From positions 5,368,001-5,432,000 of the forward strand of contig CP119325.1 of the NCBI GenBank assembly GCA_029202525.1: 64,000 nucleotides of DNA. The letters are read 5' to 3'. The notes under the pieces are model-generated. The model ran no database searches. It was not told the DNA's origin and saw nothing but the letters and a program-made list of their open reading frames with translations. The position numbers and the translations under genes were made by a program. The stretch's first letter is position 1. The number at the start of each line of letters is the position of its first letter. Positions 7,502 through 16,153 of the stretch are shown in pieces. Origin of the DNA: Candidatus Pseudomonas phytovorans (lineage in GTDB: Bacteria > Pseudomonadota > Gammaproteobacteria > Pseudomonadales > Pseudomonadaceae).

Positions 7502-8434
7502 TCAGGGGTAATTGCCCTCGCGGTACTCCCCTGCCACCTCGCGCAGCACCTCGCACAGCCACTGCGCCGGCAGGCTCTGCGCCAGGGCTGCATTGCGGCA
7601 GATGCCAACCGAGCCGCCCGGTTCGCGCACGCCCAGGTCGAGTTCGACCAGCTCGCCACGGCGCAGGTCGAGCAGCACCGCGTCGCGCGGCGCCACCCAC
7701 AGCCCATCGCTGCCCAGCACGTAGCGCCGGCTCAAGGCCAGCGACAGGGTTTCCAGGCGCTGTGCCGGCATCTGGATGCCGCACTGCACGAACAGGCTGT
7801 CGGCATGCTGGCGGATGGTGGTGCCTGCCGGTGGCAACACCAACGGGTAACGGCCCACCTGGGCTCGCTCGACGGGCGTGGCGGCCAGCAACGGGTGGCC
7901 CGGGCGCACCACCAGGCTCATCGACTCGCTGTACAAATGCTCGAACGACAGGCCCTGGATCTGCGGGCTGTCGGTCATGCGCCCTACCACCAGCTCCAGT
8001 TCGCCCAGCCGTAACTGGCCGAGCAGTTGCGCGCTGACCCCGGTGGCCACACTGATGACCAACGCTTCGTGGCGCTGGTGCATGCGGCACAGCACCTCGG
8101 GCATGAGCAGGCCCTCGACCGTCGACAGCACGCCAATACGCACCTGCGACGGCGCCTGTGCTTCGCCGCGCAAGCTGCTGACGCCATCGCGCAGGGCCTG
8201 CACGCTGGGCCCGGCATAACGCATGAAACGCGCCCCGGCCGGGGTCAGCTCGACGCCCTGCCGGCTGCGCACGAACAGGCGCGCTTGCAGCAGGTCTTCG
8301 AGCTCCTTGAGGGTTTTGGAGAGGGCCGGCTGGCTGATGGCGAGCACGTCGGCAGCCCTGGCCAGGCTGCCCTGCCGGGCGATCTCCAGGAAGCACAGCA
8401 GGTGGCGGTATTTGATACGGGTGTCGAGGTTCAT
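7502..8434 (-). CDS. LysR-family regulator, PcaQ-like
   Basis: A 310-residue LysR regulator. The N-terminal winged helix (residues ~6-65: YRHLLCFLEIARQGSLARAA, then ISQPALSKTLKELEDLL) is followed by a LysR substrate-binding domain. The N-terminal RIKYRHL...ARAADVLAISQPALSKTLKELE wording resembles PcaQ, the regulator of protocatechuate genes. No pca genes are nearby, so the target is not shown by context and the symbol is not assigned. It lies beside, and in the same direction as, the nirD end of the nitrite reductase operon, separated by a REP pair. Confidence 0.85.
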   Translation of the reverse strand: MNLDTRIKYRHLLCFLEIARQGSLARAADVLAISQPALSKTLKELEDLLQARLFVRSRQGVELTPAGARFMRYAGPSVQALRDGVSSLRGEAQAPSQVRIGVLSTVEGLLMPEVLCRMHQRHEALVISVATGVSAQLLGQLRLGELELVVGRMTDSPQIQGLSFEHLYSESMSLVVRPGHPLLAATPVERAQVGRYPLVLPPAGTTIRQHADSLFVQCGIQMPAQRLETLSLALSRRYVLGSDGLWVAPRDAVLLDLRRGELVELDLGVREPGGSVGICRNAALAQSLPAQWLCEVLREVAGEYREGNYP

Positions 8435-8478
8435 GGCCCCAAGCTTACCGCATTGTCAGGCTCGGTTATGTAGATCGC

Positions 8479-8586
8479 CTGCACTGGCCCTTTCGCGGGC
8501 ACGCCCGCTCCCACAGGTACTGCACAGGCCTGGAGAACTGTGCAGTACCTGTGGGAGCGGGCGTGCCCGCGAAAGGGCCAGTGCAG
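8479..8586. repeat. Perfect inverted pair of REP elements
   Basis: The 48-bp arms (8479-8526 and 8539-8586) are exact reverse complements around a 12-bp centre. The identity includes bases outside the REP core (CTGCACTGGCCC / GGGCCAGTGCAG), so gene conversion or recent formation is likely. Located between nirD and the LysR gene. Confidence 0.93.
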
Positions 8587-8600
8587 CCAGCAGATGAATG

Positions 8601-8963
8601 TCAGGCCACCGCCAACTCTACTGCTTCCCCATTCAACCGCACCGGCCACACCCGCAAACGCTGCCCGGCATCTTCCAGGCACTCCCCGCTCGCCAGGCTG
8701 AAATGCTGCTTGTACAACGGCGCCGCCACCACCAGCTCGCCCTGCACACTGCCCACCAGTCCGCGACCTATGATGTTGGCGCCGGAGCGCGGGTCGCGGT
8801 TGTCTACCGCATACAGCGGCTGGGCCTGCCCCGGCAGGTAGAACAACGCCACCTGGGCCCCGTCGAGCCACACCACGACGCCGGAATCGGCTACCAGGTC
8901 TTGCGCCTGGCACACCGCCTGCCAGTTCTCGCGGGTTTTCACAGCAGCATTGGACAGGTTCAT
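8601..8963 (-). CDS. nirD: Assimilatory nitrite reductase small subunit NirD
   Basis: A 120-residue Rieske-like protein that partners NirB in the six-electron reduction of nitrite to ammonium. It has the NirD fold (VVVWLDGAQVALFYLPGQAQ; NRDPRSGANIIGRGLVGS) but lacks the Rieske Cys/His ligands, as is usual for NirD. Its ATG shares one base with the TGA of nirB, so the two are translationally coupled. Confidence 0.93.
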   Translation of the reverse strand: MNLSNAAVKTRENWQAVCQAQDLVADSGVVVWLDGAQVALFYLPGQAQPLYAVDNRDPRSGANIIGRGLVGSVQGELVVAAPLYKQHFSLASGECLEDAGQRLRVWPVRLNGEAVELAVA

Positions 8964-11515
8964 CAGACAGCCTCCTCGACAGTAGGGATCAGGTGCAGCG
9001 GTGCAGCAGGCCGGCGTTGTTCGCGTTCGCGCACAAAGTGCACGTCCGGGTCGGCACGCCGATCATTGACGAAGGTGCGGAAGCGCTTGAGCTTTTCCGG
9101 GTCGTTGAGGGCGTTGGCCCATTCGCATTCGTACTGGTCGACCACATGCTGCATTTGCGCCTCCAGCTCGCTGGCCAGGCCCAGGCTGTCGTCGAGGATC
9201 ACCTGTTTCAGGTAGTCCAGCCCGCCTTCCAGGTTTTCGCGCCACACCGAGGTGCGCTGCAGCTTGTCGGCCGTGCGGATATAGAACATCAACACACGGT
9301 CGATCAGGCGTACCAGGGTTTCGTCGTCCAGGTCGGTGGCGAACAGTTCGGCATGCCGTGGGCGCATGCCGCCGTTGCCACACACGTACAGGTTCCAGCC
9401 CTTGTCGGTGGCGATCACGCCAATGTCCTTGCTCTGCGCTTCGGCGCATTCACGGGTGCAGCCCGATACCGCAAACTTGAGCTTGTGCGGGCTGCGCAGG
9501 CCCTTGTAGCGGTCCTCCAGGCGCAGGGCCATGGCGACACTGTCCTGCACGCCGTAACGGCACCAGGTGCTGCCCACGCACGATTTCACCGTGCGGGTCG
9601 ACTTGCCGTAGGCGTGGCCGGTTTCGAAGCCGGCCTCGATCAACTCGCCCCATATCAGCGGCAATTCGTGCAACTGGGCACCGAACAGGTCGATGCGCTG
9701 GCCGCCGGTGATTTTGGTGTACAGGTCGTACTTCTTCGCTACCTGGCCGATGACGATAAGCTTGTCGGGGGTGATTTCCCCCCCCGGAATACGCGGCACC
9801 ACCGAGTAGGTGCCGTTTTTCTGCATGTTGGCCATGAAAGTGTCGTTGGTGTCCTGCAGCGGCACCAGCGCCGGGTCCATGATCGGCTGGTTCCAGCACG
9901 AAGCGAGGATGTTGCCCACCGCCGGCTTGCAGATGTCACAGCCAACGTGGCCCTTGCCATGGCGTTCGAGCAGCTCGCTGTAGGTGCGGATGCCTTCTAC
10001 CCGCACCAGCCCGTACAGTTCCTGGCGGGTGTAGGCGAAGTGCTCGCACAGGCTTTTGTCCACCGCTACGCCACGAGCGGTAAGTTCGTGCTCGAACACC
10101 TGCTTGAGCAACGCTGCGCAACCACCGCAGCCGCTGGCGGCCTTGGTGCACCCCTTGACCGCCGCAAGGTCGCTGCAGCCGCTGTCGATGGCGGCGCACA
10201 CCGCGCCCTTGCTGACGTTGTGGCACGAGCAGATGGTGGCGCTGTCAGGCAGCGCGTCGGCGCCCAGGGCCGGCGCACCGCCGCCTTGCGGCAGTATCAG
10301 CGCGGCCGGGTCGGCTGGCAGGGCGATACCGTTCTGGGCGTACTGCAGCAGGGTGTCGTAATAGCTGTTATCGCCGACCAGCACCGCGCCCAGCACGTAC
10401 TTGCCGCTGGCATCCACCACCAGCCGGCGGTAGGCGCTGTTGGCTTCGTCGATGAAGCGGTAGCTGCGTGAACCCGGGGTGGCGCCATGGGCGTCGCCGA
10501 TCGAGCCGACATCCACGCCCAGCAACTTGAGCTTGGTCGACATGTCGGCGCCGGTGAACGCTACCGCCGCTTCCCCCATCAGCAACGCCGCCAGGTTGCG
10601 CGCCATGCTGTAGCCCGGGGCGACCAGGCCGAACACGCTGCCGTTCCATGACGCGCACTCGCCGATGGCGAAAATGCGCGGGTCGCTCGTGCGGCAGTGG
10701 TTGTCGATCACCACGCCACCGCGGGCGGCGATGTCCAGGCCACATCCACGGCCCAGGGCATCTTGCGGGCGAATACCGGCGGAGAACACGATCAGGTCGG
10801 TTTCCAGGTGCTCGCCACCGTCGAAGTTCATGCGGTAGCGGCAGGTTTCACCGGCGCTGATCGACTGGGTGGCGCGCGACAGGTGCACGCCCACGCCGAG
10901 CGCTTCAATCTGTGCCTTGAGCGCGGCACCGCCCTCGCCGTCCAGCTGCACCGGCATCAACCGTGGGGCGAACTCCACCACATGCGCTTCCAGGCCTAGC
11001 GACTTGAGGGCGTTGGCCGCCTCCAGGCCGAGCAGGCCACCACCGACCACCACGCCACGGCGGGCATCGGCTGCGGCAGCGCGAATGCCGTCGAGGTCGT
11101 CGAGGGTGCGGTAGACCAGCCGGGCATTGCCGCTGGAGCCTTCGATCGGCGGCACGAAAGGGTACGAGCCGGTGGCCAGCACCAGTTGGTCGTAGCCGTA
11201 ACGCCCCTCGGCGGTGATCACTTCGCAGCGCTCGCGGTCGATTTCCAGCACGGCCTCACCGAGGTGCAAGTGCACGCCGTTGGCGTTGTAGAAATCGTGC
11301 TCGCACAGGGCCAGCGTTTCGGCACAGCTGCCGCCGAAGTATTCGGACAGGTGCACGCGGTCGTAGGCGCGTTGGCGCTCTTCGCCGAACACCCGTACCT
11401 CGAAGCGCTGCAGGACGTCGCGGCTGACCAGTTGCTCGACGCAATGGTGGCCGACCATGCCGTTGCCGACGATGACCAGTCGCTCTCGTTGCCCGCTGCT
11501 CGCTGTTGCCTTCAT
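8963..11515 (-). CDS. nirB: Assimilatory nitrite reductase large subunit NirB
   Basis: An 850-residue NAD(P)H-dependent nitrite reductase. The N-terminal FAD/NAD domain begins IVGNGMVGHHC, with the second dinucleotide fold GVVVGGGLLGLEAA. A BFD-like [2Fe-2S] region follows (CSCHNVSKGAV, then GCTKAASGCGGC). The C-terminal sulfite-reductase-like half holds the siroheme/[4Fe-4S] cysteines in KSCVGSTWCRYG and VSGCTRECAEAQSKDIG. The ATG at 11515 is preferred because GAGG lies 8 bp upstream; an in-frame TTG six codons earlier would run into the leader hairpin. The gene has its own sigma-54 promoter and antiterminator leader. It converts the product of NasA to ammonium. Confidence 0.96.
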   Translation of the reverse strand: MKATASSGQRERLVIVGNGMVGHHCVEQLVSRDVLQRFEVRVFGEERQRAYDRVHLSEYFGGSCAETLALCEHDFYNANGVHLHLGEAVLEIDRERCEVITAEGRYGYDQLVLATGSYPFVPPIEGSSGNARLVYRTLDDLDGIRAAAADARRGVVVGGGLLGLEAANALKSLGLEAHVVEFAPRLMPVQLDGEGGAALKAQIEALGVGVHLSRATQSISAGETCRYRMNFDGGEHLETDLIVFSAGIRPQDALGRGCGLDIAARGGVVIDNHCRTSDPRIFAIGECASWNGSVFGLVAPGYSMARNLAALLMGEAAVAFTGADMSTKLKLLGVDVGSIGDAHGATPGSRSYRFIDEANSAYRRLVVDASGKYVLGAVLVGDNSYYDTLLQYAQNGIALPADPAALILPQGGGAPALGADALPDSATICSCHNVSKGAVCAAIDSGCSDLAAVKGCTKAASGCGGCAALLKQVFEHELTARGVAVDKSLCEHFAYTRQELYGLVRVEGIRTYSELLERHGKGHVGCDICKPAVGNILASCWNQPIMDPALVPLQDTNDTFMANMQKNGTYSVVPRIPGGEITPDKLIVIGQVAKKYDLYTKITGGQRIDLFGAQLHELPLIWGELIEAGFETGHAYGKSTRTVKSCVGSTWCRYGVQDSVAMALRLEDRYKGLRSPHKLKFAVSGCTRECAEAQSKDIGVIATDKGWNLYVCGNGGMRPRHAELFATDLDDETLVRLIDRVLMFYIRTADKLQRTSVWRENLEGGLDYLKQVILDDSLGLASELEAQMQHVVDQYECEWANALNDPEKLKRFRTFVNDRRADPDVHFVREREQRRPAAPLHLIPTVEEAV

Positions 11516-11531
11516 AAGCCGATCCTCGATC

Positions 11532-11617
11532 AAAAAAAAAGCGCCTGGAGCCGAAGCTCCAGGCGCCTTTGCCTGTATTCATCACGGTAGGGGGCCCGGG
11601 TTGATCGCCGTTGATCA
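11532..11617 (-). promoter_or_regulatory. ANTAR-type two-hexaloop antiterminator leader of nirBD
   Basis: Read on the minus strand, P1 (11602-11617) is TGATC-AACGGC-GATCA and P2 (11560-11575) is CAGGC-AAAGGC-GCCTG. Both have six-base loops with A at position 1 and G at position 4, the signature recognised by ANTAR proteins such as NasR, NasT and EutV. P2 overlaps the 5' arm of a strong terminator (11541-11566, GCGCCTGGAGC arms, TTCG loop) followed by nine T (11540-11532). P2 and the terminator are therefore mutually exclusive. Known ANTAR biology implies that a NasT-like protein, not encoded in this window, stabilises P2 when nitrate or nitrite is present. Confidence 0.85.
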
Positions 11618-11642
11618 GTGGGCTTTGTTGTAACGGGAATAA

Positions 11643-11658
11643 AGCAGGGACTGTGCCA
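11643..11658 (-). promoter_or_regulatory. Sigma-54 promoter of nirBD
   Basis: The minus strand reads TGGCACAGTCCCTGCT: -24 GG and -12 GC with exactly 10 bases between, and a perfect TGGCAC. The predicted start near 11632 lies 15 bases before P1 of the leader, which places the whole antiterminator at the start of the transcript. Confidence 0.8.
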
Positions 11659-11675
11659 AATCTGATTCCTGTGAG

Positions 11676-11769
11676 GGCCTCTTCGCGGGGCAAGCCCGCT
11701 CCCACAGGGGTTTCACTACATTTGCGACATATCAAACCTGTGGGAGCGGGCTTGCCCCGCGAAGAGGCC
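11676..11769. repeat. Inverted pair of REP elements
   Basis: Left copy GCCTCTTCGCGGGGCAAGCC and right copy its complement, between the nasA stop and the nirB promoter. The variant core is GGGGCAAGCCCGC instead of GGGCACGCCCGC. Confidence 0.9.
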
Positions 11770-11819
11770 GGTAGAGCCGATGCACTTTCCAAGTGCAGCG
11801 CTCCCCATCGTGGAGCACA

Positions 11820-14800
11820 TCAATACACATCACGCCGGTACCGCTTGGCTTTGTTCATCATCTCGACATAGGCATCGGCATCCCCACCGCCATGCTCGGC
11901 AATGATTTCACGCAACGCCGCATCCACATCCTTGGCCATGCGCTGCGCATCCCCACACACATAGAAATACGCGCCCGCCTCCAGCCACTGCCACAGCTGC
12001 GCGCCCTGCTCACGCATGCGCTGCTGTACATAGATCTTCTCGGCCTGGTCGCGGGAAAACGCGGTATCCAGCCGTAGGTGGCCGCTTGCCTGCCAGGCCT
12101 GCAACTGCTCCCGGTAATAGAAGTCGGTAGCGGCGCACTGCTCGCCGAAGAACAGCCAGTTATCCCCTTTCGCCCCCCGCGCCTCCCGCTCTTCGAGAAA
12201 CGCCCTGAACGGCGCAATGCCGGTGCCGGGGCCGACCATGATCACTGGCACGCTGTCGTCTTCAGGCAACCGGAAGTGCTTCGACACCTGCGGGAAGATT
12301 GCCACCTTCAACGCTTGCGCGCGGTCGGCGAGGAAGGCCGAGCACACGCCCTTGCGCTCGCCGTAACGCACGGTGGAGACGGTCAGGTGAACCTGGCCCG
12401 GATGCGCCAACGGGCTGGAGCTGATCGAGTACAGGCGCGGCTGCAAAGGCTTGAGCAGGTCCAGCCAGCTGGCCAGCGTCAGCTGTTTGGGAATGGCGCG
12501 TAGCACATCGACCAACTGCCGGCCCCACAGCCAGTCCTGCAGTTCGGCCTTGCACTCGGGCTGCAGCAGACGCTGCAGGTCCGGGGTGCTGTCAGCAAAG
12601 GCCTGCAGTTGCTGCGGGGTGACCTTGGCGATCTCCAGGTGCGCTTGCAGGGCTTCAGCCAGCGGCATGGCAGGCTGGCCCTTCAGCTCGACCATGGCCT
12701 GGCCATCGAGCTGCATCAACGCCAGCAGTTCGTCGACCAGTGCCGGGCAATTGCGCGGCCACACGCCCAGCGCATCACCGGCGGTATAGCTCAAGCCGCT
12801 ACCGCTCAGGTCGAACACCAGCTGCCGGGTTTCCTTGCTGGCACCGGCGGCGTTGAGCAGGTGGTTTTCCAGCAGGGTGGCGGCCCAGGGTTGCTGTTTG
12901 CTGTAGGCCGCCATGGGGGCAGGTTCACTGGCCGGTTGTGGCGCGGCGGCACTGCCCAGCGAAGGCAGCAATGCTGCGAGCCAGCCAGCGAACGCTTCGT
13001 CAAAGTCTGGCTCGCAGTCCACCCGTTGCAGCAGGCGCCGCCCCCCCAGGTCGGCCAGGCGCTGGTCGAGCTTGCGGCCAAAGCCGCAGAACTGGTCGTA
13101 ACTGGAGTCGCCCAAAGCCAGCACCGCATAGGGCAGCTCGGCGCAGCAGGCGCCCTCCTCGCCCTGCAAGGCCTGCCAGAACGCCGCTGCACTGTCGGGC
13201 GCATCGCCATCACCAAAGGTGCTGGCGATCAACACCATGCTGGCAGCGCCCTTTAGCTGGCCTGGGCGGACCGCCTCCATGCAACTGAGCTGCACGTCGA
13301 GGCCGGCACCGCGCAGGTGTTCGGCACAGCGCTCGGCCAGCAGCTCGCCGTTACCGGTCTGCGAGGCCCACAGCACCTGGTGCTGTGGCGCCGCCAACGC
13401 CACAACAGGCAGTGCCGCTGGCTGGGCGAACAGCCCCGCTAGCAAACCGTCGATAAACAGCCGGCGGTTGGCTGCCAGTGGTGCACTGGCGGGCAGGCTA
13501 GGCACGCCCTCGGCACGGGCCTGGTCCAGGCCCAGCACAAAGCCTTGCAGATAATGGCGCTCTTCTTCTGCCAGCACCGGGGCTGGCAGGGTGTCCAGGC
13601 CAAGCAGACGGGACAGGGTGGCAGTGGGCATGCGGGCGGGCTCCGGAATGGCGGCGTTCAGGTCGAGGGCGTCGATACGCTCGCCTGCGACCCTTTTCAA
13701 GGCCACGGCGCAGTGTTTGAAAGCGGGCTGCAGCGACAGCGGGTCGACGGCATCGCAGGTGACGGCATTGATTGCCAGTTGCTCGCCGGCCAGGTCGTTC
13801 CAGTGGAACGGCGCGAAGCAGTTGCCTGGCATGACCCGGTCGCTGATTCGCACCGGCAGCACGGCCTGACCGCGCCGCGAGCGGATGGCCACCTGGTCTT
13901 TTTCAGCGATGCCCAGCCGTGCGGCGTCGTCTGGGTGGACTTCGACAAAGGGGCCGGGCTCCAGCTTGTTCAGCGCCGGCACCTTGCCGGTCTTGGTCAG
14001 GGTGTGCCACTGGTGCTGCACGCGGCCGGTGTTCAGCACCATGGGGTAGTCGTCATCCGGCAACTCTGGTGCCGGCAACCAGGGCCGGGCGAAGAACCGG
14101 GCCTTGCCGCTGGCGGTAGGGAAGGCCAAGGCTGGGCGATCGCCCTGGGCATCGTGCAACAGCGCCTGGCTGCTGCCGTCGTTCAGGTAACGCAATGGGC
14201 TGCGGTCGCTGTCACGGCCTGGCGCACAAGGCCACTGGTGCGGTTGCTGGCGCAGCTCGGCGTAACCGATGCCGCGCAGGTCATAGCCGGTTACGGGGTT
14301 ATGGAAGCGGCGGATTTCCTCATACACCGCTTCGGCATCGGGGTAGTCGAAGGCTTCGACGTAGCCCATGGCGCAGGCCACCCGGGCGATGATCTGCCAG
14401 TCGGGCAGGCTCTGCCCTGGCGGCTCGACCGCACGCGGCATCAGGGTGAGGTTGCGTTCGCTGTTGATCATCACGCCCTCGCCTTCGGCCCACAGCGCGG
14501 CCGGTAGCAAGATGTCGGCATAGCGGTTGGTTTCGGTGTCGAGGAAGGCATCCTGGGTAATCACCAACTCGGCCTGGCGCAGGCCATCGATCACCTGCTG
14601 GCGGTTGGCGACGCTGGCCACCGGGTTGCTGCAGATGATCCAGCACGCTTTCACTTCACCCGCTTTCATCTGCTCGAAAAGCGCCACCGTACCCTCGCCA
14701 CCTTCACTGCGCAGGCTGCCGGGTGCCAGTTGCCACTGCTGTTCGACAAACGCGCGGTCGCCCTCCACCAGTGCCGAGCGCTGGCCTGGCAGGCCGGGCC

Positions 14801-15836
14801 CCATGTAGCCCATCTCACGGCCGCCCATGGCATTGGGCTGGCCGGTCAGCGAGAACGGGCCGCTACCGGGGCGGCAGATGGCGCCCGTGGCCAGGTGCAG
14901 GTTGCAGATGGCGTTGCTGTGCCAGGTACCGTGGATACTCTGGTTCAGGCCCATGGTCCAGCAGCTCATCCAGTTGCTGGCGCTGCCGATCCAGTCGGCA
15001 GCCTTGATGATGTCGGCCTCGGCCAGCCCGGTGATGGCGGCCACGCGCTCGGGGCTGTAGTCATCGAGGAAGGCTGGCAGTTCGTTCCAGCCTTCGGTGT
15101 GGCGGGCGATGAAATCGCTGTTGGTGTGGCCGTTACGGTGTAGCAGGTGCAACAGGCCGTTGAGCAAGGCCATGTCACTGCCTGGGCGCACCCGCAAGAA
15201 CAGGTCGGCCTTGTCGGCGGTGGCGCTGCGCCGGGGGTCGACGACGATCAGCCTGGCGCCGGCCTTGAGCCGGTCGAGCAGGCGCAGGAACAGGATCGGG
15301 TGGCAATCGGCCATGTTGGCGCCGATCACCAGGAATACGTCGGCGTGCTCGAAGTCCTGGTAGCTGCCAGGTGGCCCGTCAGCACCCAGTGATAGTTTGT
15401 AGCCGCTGCCGGCACTGGCCATGCACAGGCGCGAGTTGGACTCGATGTGGCGGGTGCGGATAAAGCCTTTGGCCAACTTGTTGGCGAGGTACTGAGCCTC
15501 CAGCGACATCTGCCCGGACACATACAGCGCCACGGCGTCGGGGCCGTGCTGGTCGATAATGCCGCGCAGGCGTTTGCCGGCGTCCGCGATAGCCTGGTCC
15601 ATGCCGCTGCGCGCCGGCTGCTGGTTGCGCTGCTGGCGCACATAGGCGTCTTCGAGGCGGCCGGCGGCCGTCAGCGGCACATGCGCGGTGAGGCCTTTGG
15701 TGCACAGCCGGCCGAAGTTGCTGGGGTGCTGCTTGTCGCCGCTGACCTTGACCACCCTGCCATCGGCAACGCTCATGACGATGCCGCAGCCGACGCCGCA
15801 GTAGGGGCAGACGCTGCGTACTTCGCTGTTGGCCAT
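11820..15836 (-). CDS. nasA: Assimilatory nitrate reductase fused to a diflavin reductase (NasA)
   Basis: A 1338-residue cytoplasmic enzyme reducing nitrate to nitrite. The N-terminal ~770 residues are the molybdopterin oxidoreductase. Its [4Fe-4S] ligands are Cys10, Cys13, Cys17 (VCPYCGVGCG) and Cys45 (GRLCTKG). The molydopterin-dinucleotide-binding domain is around VLNTGRVQHQWHTLTKTGKV. From about residue 815 the protein continues as a CysJ-like module: FMN flavodoxin (LWASQTGNGELLAE; STFGDGDAPD), FAD-binding domain (RLYSISSSPLAHPG) and NADPH domain (VGPGTGIAPFRAFLEER; YVCGDAQRMAKDV). The enzyme thus carries its own electron donor, explaining the absence of a separate nasC-like gene. The ATG is preceded by AGGAG. 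It has its own sigma-54 promoter and antiterminator leader. Confidence 0.95.
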   Translation of the reverse strand: MANSEVRSVCPYCGVGCGIVMSVADGRVVKVSGDKQHPSNFGRLCTKGLTAHVPLTAAGRLEDAYVRQQRNQQPARSGMDQAIADAGKRLRGIIDQHGPDAVALYVSGQMSLEAQYLANKLAKGFIRTRHIESNSRLCMASAGSGYKLSLGADGPPGSYQDFEHADVFLVIGANMADCHPILFLRLLDRLKAGARLIVVDPRRSATADKADLFLRVRPGSDMALLNGLLHLLHRNGHTNSDFIARHTEGWNELPAFLDDYSPERVAAITGLAEADIIKAADWIGSASNWMSCWTMGLNQSIHGTWHSNAICNLHLATGAICRPGSGPFSLTGQPNAMGGREMGYMGPGLPGQRSALVEGDRAFVEQQWQLAPGSLRSEGGEGTVALFEQMKAGEVKACWIICSNPVASVANRQQVIDGLRQAELVITQDAFLDTETNRYADILLPAALWAEGEGVMINSERNLTLMPRAVEPPGQSLPDWQIIARVACAMGYVEAFDYPDAEAVYEEIRRFHNPVTGYDLRGIGYAELRQQPHQWPCAPGRDSDRSPLRYLNDGSSQALLHDAQGDRPALAFPTASGKARFFARPWLPAPELPDDDYPMVLNTGRVQHQWHTLTKTGKVPALNKLEPGPFVEVHPDDAARLGIAEKDQVAIRSRRGQAVLPVRISDRVMPGNCFAPFHWNDLAGEQLAINAVTCDAVDPLSLQPAFKHCAVALKRVAGERIDALDLNAAIPEPARMPTATLSRLLGLDTLPAPVLAEEERHYLQGFVLGLDQARAEGVPSLPASAPLAANRRLFIDGLLAGLFAQPAALPVVALAAPQHQVLWASQTGNGELLAERCAEHLRGAGLDVQLSCMEAVRPGQLKGAASMVLIASTFGDGDAPDSAAAFWQALQGEEGACCAELPYAVLALGDSSYDQFCGFGRKLDQRLADLGGRRLLQRVDCEPDFDEAFAGWLAALLPSLGSAAAPQPASEPAPMAAYSKQQPWAATLLENHLLNAAGASKETRQLVFDLSGSGLSYTAGDALGVWPRNCPALVDELLALMQLDGQAMVELKGQPAMPLAEALQAHLEIAKVTPQQLQAFADSTPDLQRLLQPECKAELQDWLWGRQLVDVLRAIPKQLTLASWLDLLKPLQPRLYSISSSPLAHPGQVHLTVSTVRYGERKGVCSAFLADRAQALKVAIFPQVSKHFRLPEDDSVPVIMVGPGTGIAPFRAFLEEREARGAKGDNWLFFGEQCAATDFYYREQLQAWQASGHLRLDTAFSRDQAEKIYVQQRMREQGAQLWQWLEAGAYFYVCGDAQRMAKDVDAALREIIAEHGGGDADAYVEMMNKAKRYRRDVY

Positions 15837-15859
15837 GGGCGGGCTCCTGTGGGAAACGC

Positions 15860-15953
15860 AAAAAGGCGCCGGCTGCCCCGGCTTGCTGAAGCAAGCGGGG
15901 CAACACGGCGCCTTTGTCGTGAAGTGTGGTGGGCTGTCGACGTTGATAGCCCA
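15860..15953 (-). promoter_or_regulatory. ANTAR-type two-hexaloop antiterminator leader of nasA
   Basis: On the minus strand, P1 (15930-15953) pairs TGGGCTATC with GACAGCCCA (one A-C mismatch) around the hexaloop AACGTC. P2 (15904-15921) pairs CACGAC with GCCGTG (one mismatch) around AAAGGC, the same loop as in the nirB leader. A and G occupy loop positions 1 and 4 in both. P2 overlaps the GGCGCC that starts the terminator: outer arms GGCGCC (15907-15912) and GGCGCC (15865-15870), inner GCTTGC-TTCA-GCAAGC, then TTTTT (15864-15860). The nasA ribosome-binding site follows directly. Confidence 0.85.
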
Positions 15954-15968
15954 GGATGTTTATGAATC

Positions 15969-15984
15969 AGCAATTTATGGGCCA
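15969..15984 (-). promoter_or_regulatory. Sigma-54 promoter of nasA
   Basis: The minus strand reads TGGCCCATAAATTGCT, with GG and GC 10 bases apart and a perfect TTGC at -12. The predicted transcription start is near 15958, five bases before P1 of the leader. NtrC-dependent nitrogen control is expected for this class. Confidence 0.75.
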
Positions 15985-15991
15985 GCTGTAC

Positions 15992-16085
15992 CGGCCCTTT
16001 CGCGGGCACGCCCGCTCCCACAGGTACCGCACAGTCTTCATGCCTGTGGTGATCCTGTGGGAGTGGGCGTGCCCGCGAAGAGGCC
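15992..16085. repeat. Inverted pair of REP elements
   Basis: Same family as the others (GGCCCTTTCGCGGGCACGCC facing its complement with a G-to-A-type change, GAGTGGGCGTGCC). It separates nasA and map, which are divergently transcribed, and lies just upstream of the nasA sigma-54 promoter. Confidence 0.88.
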
Positions 16086-16153
16086 AGCGCGGACTACGCA
16101 CCATGCGGTGGCAACCTCACGCCCCATGGCGCTATGCTGGGGCAAATTCCAGC

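Noticed and set aside
8963..8965. Sequencing error at the nirB/nirD junction
   Set aside because: TGATG one-base overlap is a normal translational coupling arrangement; both frames are full length.
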